From: Phycisphaeraceae bacterium
Lineage (GTDB): Bacteria; Planctomycetota; Phycisphaerae; Phycisphaerales; UBA1924
Direction of reading: 5' to 3'
NCBI GenBank assembly: GCA_019636495.1
Contig: JAHBXL010000005.1
Location: forward strand, 62,001 to 126,000
Length of the DNA: 64,000 nucleotides
Within the stretch, counting starts at the first letter, position 1. Every line of letters begins with the position of its first letter. Below the pieces are notes generated by a model. It worked only from the letters and a program-made list of their open reading frames with translations, searched no databases and was not told where the DNA came from. The translations under genes were made by a program, and so were the position numbers. Below are positions 10,329 through 19,542 of the stretch, piece after piece.

Positions 10329-11384
10329 TCAGTTCCCGCCCAGAACCTTTCGGACGAAATCCGCCCGCGCCTCGCGCCGCTCGCCCTGGTCCAGTTCCCG
10401 CCCCAGCACGCGCTGCAGGTGCGCCGGCTGCGTAAGCAGCACCAGTTGGTTCACGGTCTGCGCCTGGATGTCCGGCACCAGCCCGGCCAGCACGCCCAGG
10501 CGCACGTCGCTCAGCAGCACGACCGCTTCCTCGGGCGTCAGCAGCCGCGCACCGCGAAGCGTTCCCAGCGATCGAAAGACCTTGTCCTCCAGCATGCGCC
10601 GCCGCTTCTCGAGCAGCAACCGGCGCGATGCTCGCTCGTACTCGATCACCTGCGGCACGATTTCCTGCTCCAGTTCGCGCAGGATCGCTGGCTCGGGCTT
10701 GCCCAGCGTGGTCTGGTTCGAAACCTGGTAGAACTCGCCCGCGGCCTCCGAGCCCTCGCCGTAGTAGCCGCGCACCGCCAGGCCCATGTCGCGCGTCGCG
10801 CGGCGGACCTTGTCCATCTCGCCCATCAGTTTGAGCGCGGGCAGATGCAGCATCACCGACACGCGGATGCCCGTTCCCACGTTCGTCGGACACGCGGTCA
10901 GGAATCCGAACCGCTGGCTGTACGCATACTCGAGCGTGCCGAACTCGCACTCGCCCTCCAGCGCATCGTCCACGCGGTTGGCCGCCTCGAACGCCGCGCC
11001 CAACTCCAGGCCCGGCTTCACAACCTGGATCCGGAGGTGGTCCTCCTCGTTGACCATCACCGATGCCGATTCATCGGGCAGCGCGACGGCGACGCCGCGC
11101 GGCTCGCCCCCCGCCGCGCCGGCGTCCGTCGCCGCCCCCTGCGCCGGCAGCGCGACGCCGCGCGCGTGCTCCTTGGAGATCAGGTGCCGCTCGAGCATGA
11201 GCGTGCGGTCCAGCGGCGGGGCGCGGTGAACATCCACCCACAGCACGCGCTCGGCGATGCCGGTCGTGGTCAGCCGACGTCGCGCAATGTCGAGCACGCG
11301 CGTCCGCTGCTCGCGGCTTGCGCGGCACAGAAACGGGAAACCCGCGAGGTTCCGCGCCAGACGAACACGCGACGAGATCACCAC
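10329..11384 (-). CDS. mcsB: protein arginine kinase McsB (ATP:guanido phosphotransferase)
   Basis: From GTG 11384 the protein is 351 residues and opens at VISSRVRLARNLAGFPF, the first conserved block of the guanido-kinase fold. Other hallmarks: VNEEDHLRIQV, FLTACPTNVGTGIRVSVMLHLP and NQTTLGKPE. McsB phosphorylates protein arginines and marks substrates for ClpCP; the adjacent McsA is its activator. The family normally has some 15 further residues; they exist here in the same frame (AEWLSGRGAHADV) but no ATG, GTG or TTG lies between that segment and an in-frame TGA at about 11495. The intact start is therefore unclear; see the mcsA entry and the finding on the G6 run. Confidence 0.88.
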   Translation of the reverse strand: MVISSRVRLARNLAGFPFLCRASREQRTRVLDIARRRLTTTGIAERVLWVDVHRAPPLDRTLMLERHLISKEHARGVALPAQGAATDAGAAGGEPRGVAVALPDESASVMVNEEDHLRIQVVKPGLELGAAFEAANRVDDALEGECEFGTLEYAYSQRFGFLTACPTNVGTGIRVSVMLHLPALKLMGEMDKVRRATRDMGLAVRGYYGEGSEAAGEFYQVSNQTTLGKPEPAILRELEQEIVPQVIEYERASRRLLLEKRRRMLEDKVFRSLGTLRGARLLTPEEAVVLLSDVRLGVLAGLVPDIQAQTVNQLVLLTQPAHLQRVLGRELDQGERREARADFVRKVLGGN

Positions 11385-12153
11385 GTCGGCGTGCGCGCCG
11401 CGACCGCTGAGCCACTCGGCGCCGGCGCGCTGGGCACTGTCCGGCAGCCCCCCGCCGCCGCTCCGCTCCGGGCAGCTGCGCTGGGCCGTTCACCAGCTGC
11501 CAGCTCATGTTGCGCCGGTTCGGCCCCGCCCGGCGCAATGCCGGCCTCGCGGCGCGTGCAGGCCCCGGCGCGGGCGGCTGTGTCGCGGGTTGCCCGACCG
11601 AAGGTTGCTCAAGCCCTCGCAACTCGTCGCGCAGCGCCGCCGCACGTTCGTACTGCTCCGCCGCGACCGCCTCCGAGAGTTGCTTGCGCAACTCCGCTGC
11701 CCGGGCGCGCGTGCCCGGCGCTGCCGACTGCGCAGACGCCGCAGCGCCCGCTGTCGCGGGCGAGGCATTGCCGCCGGCCGCGCTCCGCGGCGACTTGCCG
11801 ACATGATGCGTGCCGCCCTCGTGGGCGCGAGAGAGCAACGGCCCCAGTTGCCCCTCAAACGCCGCATAGCAGCGCGGACAGCCCATCAGGCCCGACTGGC
11901 GGAACTGCGAGAACGTCTGGCCGCACGAGTCGCACGCGCCCGCGGGCGCACCCGCCGTCGCGCCCTCGGGCCCGGCGGCCGCGCCGGGCGTCATCACCGC
12001 CTGAATGACAATCTGCTGCATCGTCGTGGGCGGGCGCACCGCAAGGCCGCGGGACGCCGCACAACGCTCGCAGAAATGCCGATCAACCTGGCGTCCGCCC
12101 TGCACGGACACTTCGTGCACCGTCGCTTCGTTGTCGCACAAGTCGCATTTCAC
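11071..12153 (-). CDS. mcsA: McsA-like zinc-finger activator, frame running into mcsB
   Basis: From ATG 12153 the first 215 residues are McsA: two CxxC zinc-binding pairs at the start (CDLCDNEATVHEV, then HFCERC), two more near residue 75 (CDSCGQTFSQF, GCPRCYAAF) and a UVR motif (EQYERAAALRDELRGLE). McsA activates the arginine kinase McsB. The frame does not stop after the UVR motif; it continues out of register over the first 314 nt of mcsB and ends at 11071, producing low-complexity Arg/Ala sequence. Real McsA probably ends near 11505, at NRRNMSWQ. Dropping one G from the G6 run at 11448-11453 would join this frame to McsB. Confidence 0.75.
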   Translation of the reverse strand: MKCDLCDNEATVHEVSVQGGRQVDRHFCERCAASRGLAVRPPTTMQQIVIQAVMTPGAAAGPEGATAGAPAGACDSCGQTFSQFRQSGLMGCPRCYAAFEGQLGPLLSRAHEGGTHHVGKSPRSAAGGNASPATAGAAASAQSAAPGTRARAAELRKQLSEAVAAEQYERAAALRDELRGLEQPSVGQPATQPPAPGPARAARPALRRAGPNRRNMSWQLVNGPAQLPGAERRRGAAGQCPARRRRVAQRSRRARRRGDLVACSSGAEPRGFPVSVPRKPRAADARARHCATSADHDRHRRARAVGGCSPRPAAGPHAHARAAPDLQGARARRRAAGAGGGDGRRRGGGRAARRRRRAAR

Positions 12154-12179
12154 CGGGTGGATGGTATCGGCGTTTCAAT

Positions 12180-12341
12180 GGCGGAAGTGGGATGTCGGAG
12201 GTGGGAAGTCCTCAGTCCTCAAGTCCTGAGTCCCAAAGTCCAGGGTCTGCGCACGCGGCCGAGTGGCTCATTCGGCAACACAGGACACAGGACCCACAGG
12301 ACAAAGGACTTCCGAGATCCGCATTCCGTATTCCAAAATGG
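12180..12341. repeat. word-like dispersed repeat segment
   Basis: The gap between mcsA and rpmB contains short reiterated words: GGAAGTGGGATGTCGGAGG followed by GGGAAG, then variants of AAGTCCTCAGTCC repeated three times, CACAGGACACAGGACCCACAGGAC, and GCATTCCGTATTCC. The first word recurs in reverse orientation at 40060-40105. I see no protein function; this looks like planctomycete intergenic repeat sequence. Confidence 0.5.
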
Positions 12342-12370
12342 AAAAAGGCCCCGGCTTGCGCCAGGGCCCC
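12342..12370 (-). terminator. intrinsic terminator of rpmB
   Basis: On the minus strand a nine-pair stem (GGCCCTGGC against GCCGGGGCC, one G-U) closed by the GNRA tetraloop GCAA is followed directly by TTTTT. It lies 20 nt past the rpmB stop. Confidence 0.85.
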
Positions 12371-12389
12371 TTGAGATTGAACTCTTGCC

Positions 12390-12668
12390 TCAGTTCCCCG
12401 CCGCGGCCTTCTGCTGACGGGTGTAGCCGTACTTCCGCTTCAGCGGCTTGACGACCAGCCCTTCCTTGATGGCGCGGGTGGAAGCGAGGACGCGCTGCGG
12501 CACACCGTCGATCAGCGCGGTGACCTTCCGCAGATTGGGACGGAACTTCCGGCGGGTGATGCCGGTGGGCTTGAGGCCGAAGCCGCCCTTCTTGATCGCC
12601 TGGCCGCGCCAGGTGCGCTGCTTGCCAAACGAGGACTTGCGACCGGTGAAATGGCAGACGTACGGCAT
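12390..12668 (-). CDS. rpmB: 50S ribosomal protein L28
   Basis: A 92-residue basic protein with the L28 signature: MPYVCHFTGRKSSFGKQR at the start, then GGFGLKPTGITRRKFRPNLRK and VLASTRAIKEGLVVKPLKRK. L28 binds 23S rRNA in the large subunit. The gene stands alone (no rpmG next to it) and is followed by a strong intrinsic terminator. Length fits larger L28 forms. Confidence 0.96.
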   Translation of the reverse strand: MPYVCHFTGRKSSFGKQRTWRGQAIKKGGFGLKPTGITRRKFRPNLRKVTALIDGVPQRVLASTRAIKEGLVVKPLKRKYGYTRQQKAAAGN

Positions 12669-12941
12669 GGGTCAGTCTCCGGCCAGCGCAAAGGCCAATG
12701 CCCGCTGGCTTTGGGGGAGAGGATGATAGCCCACCCGGGCCGCCCGGCAAGAACTCGCGCATCGACCGGCCGAGAACCGCGCCCCGCGAAACTCCCGCCG
12801 CGGCCGATACGTACATTCGATGGAAGGTGGCGCTTCTTCAAGGGGTTATCACACCCGGGGATCATCCACGGTACCCTTGACGGCGACGATCGGGAGGGCA
12901 CGATTGCCCCACCGTTCGTGTGGTGATTGGCCGGTTTGAGC

Positions 12942-14384
12942 ATGCCCGAAGACCGACCCAGGACCGACCTGACCGAGACCTCGCCAATGGACTCCAAGGC
13001 GACGGCGGAGGCGGAGCGCGCTGCGCGCGAGAACCGCAACGCCGCGGCCGGCGCCGACAGCGTGGCGCGGTCGGCGTCTTCGGGCGACAGCGCGGGCTCA
13101 TCGGGCCCGGGCGCGGAGCGGCGGTCCTCGTCTCGCAAAACCAAGGGCGGGACGAACATCGACACCATCATCGGCCGCATCGTGGTCGATCAGGGCTTCG
13201 CGACGCCCGAAGAAGTGCAGCACTGCATGGAGCAGGCGCGCGTCACGGTGCAGGAGGGCAACCAGCGTTCGCTTTCGCACCTCCTGGTCCAGAACGACTA
13301 CATCACGCACCGCCAACTCGAGCGCCTCCGCGCCCAGGCCGAGGCCGAGAGTTCGGGCCAGCAGATCCCGGGGTACAAGATCCTCGGCAAACTCGGACAG
13401 GGTGCGATGGCGACCGTGTTCAAGGCGCGGCAACTCTCGCTGGACCGTCTTGTCGCCATCAAGGTCCTGCCGCGCAAGTTCACCAACAACTCCCAGTTCA
13501 TCGAGCGCTTCTACGCCGAGGGCCGCGCCGCCGCGCAACTCAACCACCCCAACATCGTGCAGGCCTACGACGTCGGCCAGGCCGGCGAGTACCACTACTT
13601 CGTGATGGAGTACGTGGAAGGACGAACCGTCTACGACGACATCGTCAAGCACAAGCGCTGCCCCGAGGCCGAAGCGATCGACATCGTCATCCAGATCGCC
13701 GAGGCGCTCCAGCACGCGCACGGCAAGGGACTCATCCACCGCGACGTCAAGCCCAAGAACATCATGCTCACGCGCGAGGGCGTCGCCAAACTCGCCGACA
13801 TGGGCTTGGCCCGCGCCATCTCTGACAAGGAGGCGGCGGAGGCGGAGCAGGGCAAGGCCTTCGGCACGCCCTACTACATCTCCCCCGAGCAGATTCGCGG
13901 CGAGATCAACATCGGCCCCGCTTCGGACATCTATTCGCTGGGCGCGACGCTCTACCACATGGTGACAGGCGCGGTGCCGTTCGACGGCAAGAACCCCTCC
14001 GCCGTCATGCACGCGCACCTCAAGCAGCAACTCGTGTCGCCCGACCACGTCAACCCCAAACTCTCCGCCGGGATCTCCGAGGTCATCGAGATGATGATGG
14101 CCAAGAGCCCCAAGGCGCGGTACCCCGGCTGTGCCGACCTGCTGGTCGACTTGCGGGCCATCCGCCAGGGCCAGCCGCCCCCGATCGCCCACAAGGACCT
14201 CGCCGGGCTGGACCTCGCCTCCATCGCCCAGGCCGAATCCGCCGCGCCCGCGGAACTCCCGGTGGATTCATCCACCCCGCGTCAGGAGGGCTGGATGAGT
14301 TCTCCCACGCTTTTCTTCGTGATGCTCGTTCTGCTGGGAATCAGCGTGGTCTTCAACGTGATCCTGCTCATCCTGCAGGCTTGA
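12942..14384 (+). CDS. Ser/Thr protein kinase with carboxy-terminal membrane anchor
   Basis: About 480 residues from ATG 12942 (a TTG five codons earlier is less likely). After a charged, disordered start and a helical segment (IIGRIVVDQGFATPEEVQHC to ERLRAQAE) comes a Hanks-type kinase domain at about 142-400: glycine loop LGKLGQGAMATVFKA, lysine in LVAIKVL, catalytic loop HRDVKPKNI, an activation segment whose DFG is DMG, and GTPYYISPEQIRG. The last 25 residues form one membrane helix (FFVMLVLLGISVVFNVILLI), so the kinase faces the cytoplasm. Membrane-anchored kinases of this type are abundant in planctomycetes. The target is unknown; the domain looks active. Confidence 0.93.
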   Translation: MPEDRPRTDLTETSPMDSKATAEAERAARENRNAAAGADSVARSASSGDSAGSSGPGAERRSSSRKTKGGTNIDTIIGRIVVDQGFATPEEVQHCMEQARVTVQEGNQRSLSHLLVQNDYITHRQLERLRAQAEAESSGQQIPGYKILGKLGQGAMATVFKARQLSLDRLVAIKVLPRKFTNNSQFIERFYAEGRAAAQLNHPNIVQAYDVGQAGEYHYFVMEYVEGRTVYDDIVKHKRCPEAEAIDIVIQIAEALQHAHGKGLIHRDVKPKNIMLTREGVAKLADMGLARAISDKEAAEAEQGKAFGTPYYISPEQIRGEINIGPASDIYSLGATLYHMVTGAVPFDGKNPSAVMHAHLKQQLVSPDHVNPKLSAGISEVIEMMMAKSPKARYPGCADLLVDLRAIRQGQPPPIAHKDLAGLDLASIAQAESAAPAELPVDSSTPRQEGWMSSPTLFFVMLVLLGISVVFNVILLILQA

Positions 14385-14396
14385 GAGACTCGCTAT

Positions 14397-14420
14397 CGGA
14401 CTCGTTGAAGGCCGAGTCCG
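14397..14420 (+). terminator. hairpin after the kinase gene
   Basis: A perfect eight-pair stem (CGGACTCG against CGAGTCCG) with loop TTGAAGGC begins 12 nt after the kinase stop. There is no following T tract, so it is only a candidate transcript end. Confidence 0.4.
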
Positions 14421-14521
14421 AACCCACGCGCCCACGAAAACTCCTGATTGCCACTACCACAACGGTAAATCCTGAGGTAGTCTTCTTGAACGGTCTCGAA
14501 CCGAGGCTGGGGAGATACCGC

Positions 14522-15271
14522 ATGAGGAACTCTGCAGTGAACTTGGCGGCGGCCTTGACTGTTCTGGGCGCATCGACCGCCTCGGCGCCAGGTTCAGTTA
14601 TCGAGATCCCCTCGAGCATCTCGGGGGGCATCCACGCGGACGGGCTGTTCTTCGAGAGCATGCTCAACTACTTCGTCGGCTACAGCCATCCAAGCACGCC
14701 CATCGAGCGCCGCAACTGGTTTCTCTTCGACCTTGCCGGTGTTGGTGGGCCGATCGTCGGCGGAAAACTGAAACTCTATCTGCCCGGCGATCACACGCTC
14801 GGTGAGGTGTCAGGGTATCTCAGTTCGGATCCATCCGAAGACTACATGATCTCGGGAACCCCCGTCACGCCCGCGGCTTTCTGGGACATGTCCCTCGGGC
14901 TGGGCGTGACCACGCCCGCCATGGCCGCGGCGATCTTCGGTACGCTCGGAAGCGGCGCGCCGTATGGCCTCACATCGATCAACATCGACCACAGCGGAAG
15001 CATGGTCGAGATCACGCTCACCCCCCATGCCATCGCCGATCTCAATGCCTCGATCGGTGGCCACTTTGTCATCGGCGGTCGATTGCTGGACATCCACCCC
15101 GACATGCCGGACCCGCTCTATCCGACCGAACTGGTTTTCGCGTACACGACCATCCCCGCGACCGGAGCCCCCTTCCCGATGCTGGAACTGGAGATCATCC
15201 CCGCGCCGGGCTCCGCCGCCCTCTTGGCGATCGGCGGGACCCTTGCGGCTCGCCGTCGCCGCGGCGGCTGA
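14522..15271 (+). CDS. PEP-CTERM sorted secreted protein
   Basis: About 249 residues from ATG 14522, preceded by GGGGAG; the frame stays open to 14381, but the upstream part lacks sense as protein. A signal peptide (MRNSAVNLAAALTVLGASTASA) leads to a beta-rich extracellular domain of unknown role. The carboxy end is a textbook PEP-CTERM signal: IPAPGSAALLAIGGTLAARR followed by RRGG, i.e. a PxP motif, membrane helix and arginine cluster. Such proteins are processed by an exosortase and attached to the cell surface or exopolysaccharide. No exosortase gene lies in this window. Confidence 0.85.
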   Translation: MRNSAVNLAAALTVLGASTASAPGSVIEIPSSISGGIHADGLFFESMLNYFVGYSHPSTPIERRNWFLFDLAGVGGPIVGGKLKLYLPGDHTLGEVSGYLSSDPSEDYMISGTPVTPAAFWDMSLGLGVTTPAMAAAIFGTLGSGAPYGLTSINIDHSGSMVEITLTPHAIADLNASIGGHFVIGGRLLDIHPDMPDPLYPTELVFAYTTIPATGAPFPMLELEIIPAPGSAALLAIGGTLAARRRRGG

Positions 15272-15372
15272 TGGACGAGATCGATGAGATCGCGGAGGGG
15301 CGGTACCAGGTGTGTGACCTGTACACGGCTCCGGCGAACTATGGGCTGGGGGTGATGAGGCGGGTGGGGTGA
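15271..15372 (+). CDS. possible 33-codon ORF overlapping the PEP-CTERM stop
   Basis: ATG at 15271 overlaps the TGA of the preceding gene (TGATG) and opens 33 codons ending at 15372. The product has no recognisable motif and could be a decayed fragment or chance. It is listed because the overlap is of the type used for translational coupling. The following 262 nt to 15634 hold nothing I recognise. Confidence 0.2.
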   Translation: MDEIDEIAEGRYQVCDLYTAPANYGLGVMRRVG

Positions 15373-15634
15373 GGTTGGTCGTGCCGCGCTTGAGTGTTGT
15401 CCATTTGCTCCGCAGGCGTGCCGGGCCGTGCATCCCGCAATGGAGTAGACATGCTGGCTCGTTGGCAGATCTTGGAAGATCGCCGCAATGAGCCTAGGCA
15501 CTGAGCAAGCGACACACAGGTCCAGTTTCTTCAAGCGGACTCATCAAGTGGACTTGACGAAGCCCCACTCTTGTTCGATAATACAGATACGACGGCCCGC
15601 CTTCCGAACTGCCACCGTACGGTGTGCGTGCCCC

Positions 15635-16312
15635 TCACGGGGATAGGAGGCGGGCTTGGTCGTTTTTGGCCTCCGGCCAAATCCGCAACGTCTTGATCTT
15701 GCCGTGGAGTTTGGCAAGATGTTCGCGCCCCTTGGGTTTGCCTTCTCTGTGGTGGTTGATGGCTCCGCACACCATGTCAGCGAGTTGCAGGAGATCCTCT
15801 CGCTTCGAGTCTACAGCAACAACGTGGAACGCGGTGCGGTCCTTCAGCTTGAAGTTCGCCAACTTCTGCACATACACCTGCACTTGTTTGTAGAAGTCGC
15901 GCTGGCCACAGGCGTCAAAGACCAGTGCTGCCCTTGCCGGCGACTCGCGCTGAGCCAAACTGTCAAGGATGTTCTTAAGCGTCCATGCGGTCACATTCCG
16001 GATCAACTTCCGGGGGTCAGAGAGTGCTCCAGCCATCAGTCGCTCTTTGTTCAGGGTGAACGCGTGAACGGAAAACTGGAGTTCCTTTGCTACCTCAAAG
16101 AACGCCGCCTTTCGGGCATCGCTGCTCTTGTTGAACTTGAACTCGTGCGAGCGATGGCACCCGAGGCTGTCTCGGAGCTTCCGGATCTCCGCTCGTGCCG
16201 CCCTGGTTGTCTCCTGATTCGCAAACTCCAGGGCGGTCAGGGTGAAGAACCTCGATGACCCGGCACCAATCTTCATGCCCGCGCAGCCAGATTCGTCGAG
16301 GTAGATAAACAC
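15635..16312 (-). CDS. DUF3800 domain protein
   Basis: A 225-residue protein beginning MFIYLDESGCAG, the typical DUF3800 opening (a beta strand with a conserved DESG), followed by ASSRFFTLTALEF-like strands, the acidic VFDACGQRDFY segment in the middle and LLQLADMVCGAINHHREGK near the carboxy end (the family's ADxxxG motif). DUF3800 proteins have an RNase H-like fold and are found scattered among mobile and defence-associated genes; their reaction is not established. GC content is a little lower than in neighbouring genes, which fits acquisition. It stands alone. Confidence 0.85.
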   Translation of the reverse strand: MFIYLDESGCAGMKIGAGSSRFFTLTALEFANQETTRAARAEIRKLRDSLGCHRSHEFKFNKSSDARKAAFFEVAKELQFSVHAFTLNKERLMAGALSDPRKLIRNVTAWTLKNILDSLAQRESPARAALVFDACGQRDFYKQVQVYVQKLANFKLKDRTAFHVVAVDSKREDLLQLADMVCGAINHHREGKPKGREHLAKLHGKIKTLRIWPEAKNDQARLLSP

Positions 16313-16986
16313 GAAGAACTCGCAATCTTCATCGTCTAGGTTGATTCGCAGCGATGCTTGGCCGCTTGATCCTCGGATGAAACTACATCATACAAGGGCG
16401 GAAGCCATCAAGTACCAGAAGTGATCCCGGGCCCGTGGACCCCGTCGCCACTGCAGCCCGTCATCACAGTTGGTTGGGACGGGCCCATGGCCTCGGAGCA
16501 TCTGGTTCTCGTGGACAAGCCATGGGTCGCCCACGAGGCGAATCGGGACATCAAGCAATGGCCCCGCTAGGAGACTGCCGGGCAATGTCTGCGGTGCCCC
16601 ATTCTGCGGCTGGCATTCTCATTCGGCGGGCATCTCGCGGCGCGTCCAATCGGTGGCCTGGAGGGCCCTGTGAGTGCCGTTTCATTCGAACTGAAAGCCG
16701 AGATCGGCCCTTGCCAAGACCCTCCTCAGGGGTTAGTCTTGGGGTGGCTTCCGGCCGCGTGTCGCGTTCCCGGGGGCCTGCAAGAGGGGTCTGCCCTGCT
16801 GATGAACACACCGTTCAAGAGCCTTTGCGGCGATGCCGCGGCCGACCGACGCTCATGAGGCGTCGGCTGCACCAACCCCATGTCGAGCGTCGAGCATCGA
16901 TGAGTGCCCGAGTGACCTTGCGCGCCTGGGCGGCCCGGAGTGTTTCCGCGCTGTGCCGACGCGTTCCAGATTGAGGAGTCTTTGCC
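16313..16986 (+). promoter_or_regulatory. 674-nt gene-free interval and infC leader
   Basis: No convincing protein gene is seen between the DUF3800 start and infC; the open frames on the minus strand here are extensions of antisense infC frames. A perfect hairpin (CCGACGC, loop TCATGAG, GCGTCGG) at 16846-16866 lies about 120 nt upstream of infC and may be part of a structured leader. No clear promoter was identified. Confidence 0.35.

Positions 16987-16989
<3 letters not shown>
16973..16989 (+). promoter_or_regulatory. Shine-Dalgarno GAGGAG and AUC start of infC
   Basis: GAGGAG at 16973-16978 is followed by an eight-base spacer and then ATC at 16987-16989, in frame with infC. An in-frame TGA sits at 16972-16974, and no ATG, GTG or TTG occurs between it and the ATG at 17050. 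The conserved IF-3 amino end lies between 16987 and 17050, so AUC is the likely start. Confidence 0.75.
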
Positions 16990-17724
<735 letters not shown>

Positions 17725-17763
17725 ACACCGCGCAGCGCGACCTCGCTCCGTTCCACCCGAACA

Positions 17764-17793
17764 CGCCGGCCCCGCGGCCGGCGTTTCTTCTTT
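17764..17793 (+). terminator. intrinsic terminator of infC
   Basis: A perfect eight-pair stem (CGCCGGCC against GGCCGGCG, loop CCGC) followed by TTTCTTCTTT lies 40 nt after infC. The T tract touches the stop codon of the convergent S1-domain gene. Confidence 0.85.
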
Positions 17794-19300
17794 AGTACCC
17801 GCCCTTCAGGTTCTGCGACTTGGCGCGCAGCGCGGCCTGGGCGCGCAGGCGACGCATCGCCGGCGTCTCGGCCCGGATCTCCTCTTCCGTCCGCGGCGTG
17901 CCGCCCTGGTCGCGCCGGCCGCGACCGCCACGCCCCCCACCCCCGCCGCCACCGCCACCGCCGCCCATCGGCTCGGGCGCGGGCAGCATCGCCTTGACAC
18001 TCAACGAAATGCGCCGCGAATCGGGGTCGATCTTCAGCACCTTGCACTGCACGACCTGGTCGATCTTCAGTTCGTCCTGCGGGTGCCCGATGCGGCGATA
18101 GGCGATCTCGGAAACGTGCACCAGCCCCTCGACGCCGGGCGCGAGTTCGACGAACGCGCCGAACTCCGCCAGCCGGGTGACCCGCCCACCGACCTCGGCG
18201 CCCTCCTTGATGTCGGCCACAGCGGTCTGGAACGGGTCCGCCGCGAGTTGCTTCATGCCCAGCGAGATGCGGCTCTTGCGGATGTCCGCGTCGTCCCACT
18301 CGATCTTCAGCACCTTCACGCGGACCTGCTGGCCCTCCTTCACGTGCTTGCCGACAGCGTTCTCGCCGAAACCGGTGCGGTCGTACGTGAGGTCGGAGAT
18401 GTGCACCAGGCCGTCCACGCCCCCGATGTCCACGAACGCGCCGAACGGCATGATCTTGCGGACCGTGCCGTCGAGCGTCTGGCCCTCCTGCAGCGAGTCC
18501 TTCAGTTTCGAGGCGTTCTCGACGCGCTCCTTCTGCAGCAGATCCCTGCGCGAGAGCACGATGTTGCCGCGCCCGCGGGTGTCCAGTTGCGACACCTGGC
18601 AGGTCATCTTCTCGCCGACAAACACCGAGAGGTCGGGGATGCGGTCGAGCGAAACCTGGCTCGCCGGCATGAAGGCGCGGTGCCCGCCGACCTCAAGTTC
18701 CAGCCCGCCCTTGTTCACGCCCACCACGCGGGCCTCGACGATCTGCCCGATGCTGAGGTTCTCCCACGCCGCCTTGACGACCGCGCCCGGACGCGAGCAC
18801 ACAAAGATGTTCTCGCTGGACTCGAACTTGTCGACGACGACCTCGATCTCCTCCCCGACCTTCGGCAGCGCGTCCTCGGGCCACTGCGCACGCGGCGCAA
18901 CGCCCAGTTCCTTCGGGCCGAACTCCAGGAAGATGTCCGTCGGACCCACGCTGACAACGATGCCGCTGCGATGCTCGCGACCGGCCTGCACCACGCGCGG
19001 GCCGTGCACCTTGGGCCGCTCATACCCGCCTATGGGCGCGATGTTCCGATCCGGCCGCGGCGAGGGTTTCGGCCGCTCCTTCTTCACACGCTCGCCCTTG
19101 CCCGATGGCCGATCGATGAACCCCAGCGCCGCCATCGCCTCGTCGATCTCGCTGGTCACCTCCGAACTCAGACCCGGCGCTTCGGCCCGCGTCGTTGCCG
19201 GCACGGCCTCGGGCTGCGCGGTGGGACCATTCGAAGTCGCTGAACCCGGCGCGTCAGGCGCGGCGGGGACGATGGGCTGCGGCGGGGTGTGAGGGTCCAT
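17792..19300 (-). CDS. S1 RNA-binding domain protein (ribosomal protein S1-like)
   Basis: About 502 residues from ATG 19300 (the open frame to 19429 is proline/arginine-rich and unlikely). After a disordered start come four S1 (OB-fold) repeats, near residues 115, 187, 275 and 362: SGIVVSVGPTDIFLEFGP, GQIVEARVVGVNKGGLELEV, GTVRKIMPFGAFVDIGGVDG and GRVTRLAEFGAFVELAPGVE. The last two are the most typical, ending in DGLVHISDL and EGLVHVSEI. A glycine-rich stretch (eleven glycines) and a basic tail follow. This is probably the ribosomal protein S1 equivalent that helps mRNA bind the 30S subunit, although it has four repeats rather than six. Confidence 0.88.
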   Translation of the reverse strand: MDPHTPPQPIVPAAPDAPGSATSNGPTAQPEAVPATTRAEAPGLSSEVTSEIDEAMAALGFIDRPSGKGERVKKERPKPSPRPDRNIAPIGGYERPKVHGPRVVQAGREHRSGIVVSVGPTDIFLEFGPKELGVAPRAQWPEDALPKVGEEIEVVVDKFESSENIFVCSRPGAVVKAAWENLSIGQIVEARVVGVNKGGLELEVGGHRAFMPASQVSLDRIPDLSVFVGEKMTCQVSQLDTRGRGNIVLSRRDLLQKERVENASKLKDSLQEGQTLDGTVRKIMPFGAFVDIGGVDGLVHISDLTYDRTGFGENAVGKHVKEGQQVRVKVLKIEWDDADIRKSRISLGMKQLAADPFQTAVADIKEGAEVGGRVTRLAEFGAFVELAPGVEGLVHVSEIAYRRIGHPQDELKIDQVVQCKVLKIDPDSRRISLSVKAMLPAPEPMGGGGGGGGGGGRGGRGRRDQGGTPRTEEEIRAETPAMRRLRAQAALRAKSQNLKGGY

Positions 19301-19542
19301 GGTCTTCGAGCGGCGTGAAGTTCGCGGCGGGCTCGCTCCTGCTTCGACCGGACCCCATGCGAGCAGCACGCGAACACCGCGCGCCCGCTCTCCGGGGCTC
19401 TCCGGGCGCGACAAGTCTACACGCGGCAAGCGGTTCGGTCACTTGATCCCGGAGGTCGGCGCGCCGCTTCGACGGCTGCGCACCCGCCATCCGGCGGTCA
19501 CCCCGCTCTCGCCGCCGCCCAGCCCCTCAGACACGGCGACGG

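Noticed and set aside
14381..14521. Longer amino end for the PEP-CTERM protein
   Set aside because: The signal peptide and ribosome binding site both point to ATG 14522; the upstream codons lie over the kinase-gene hairpin.
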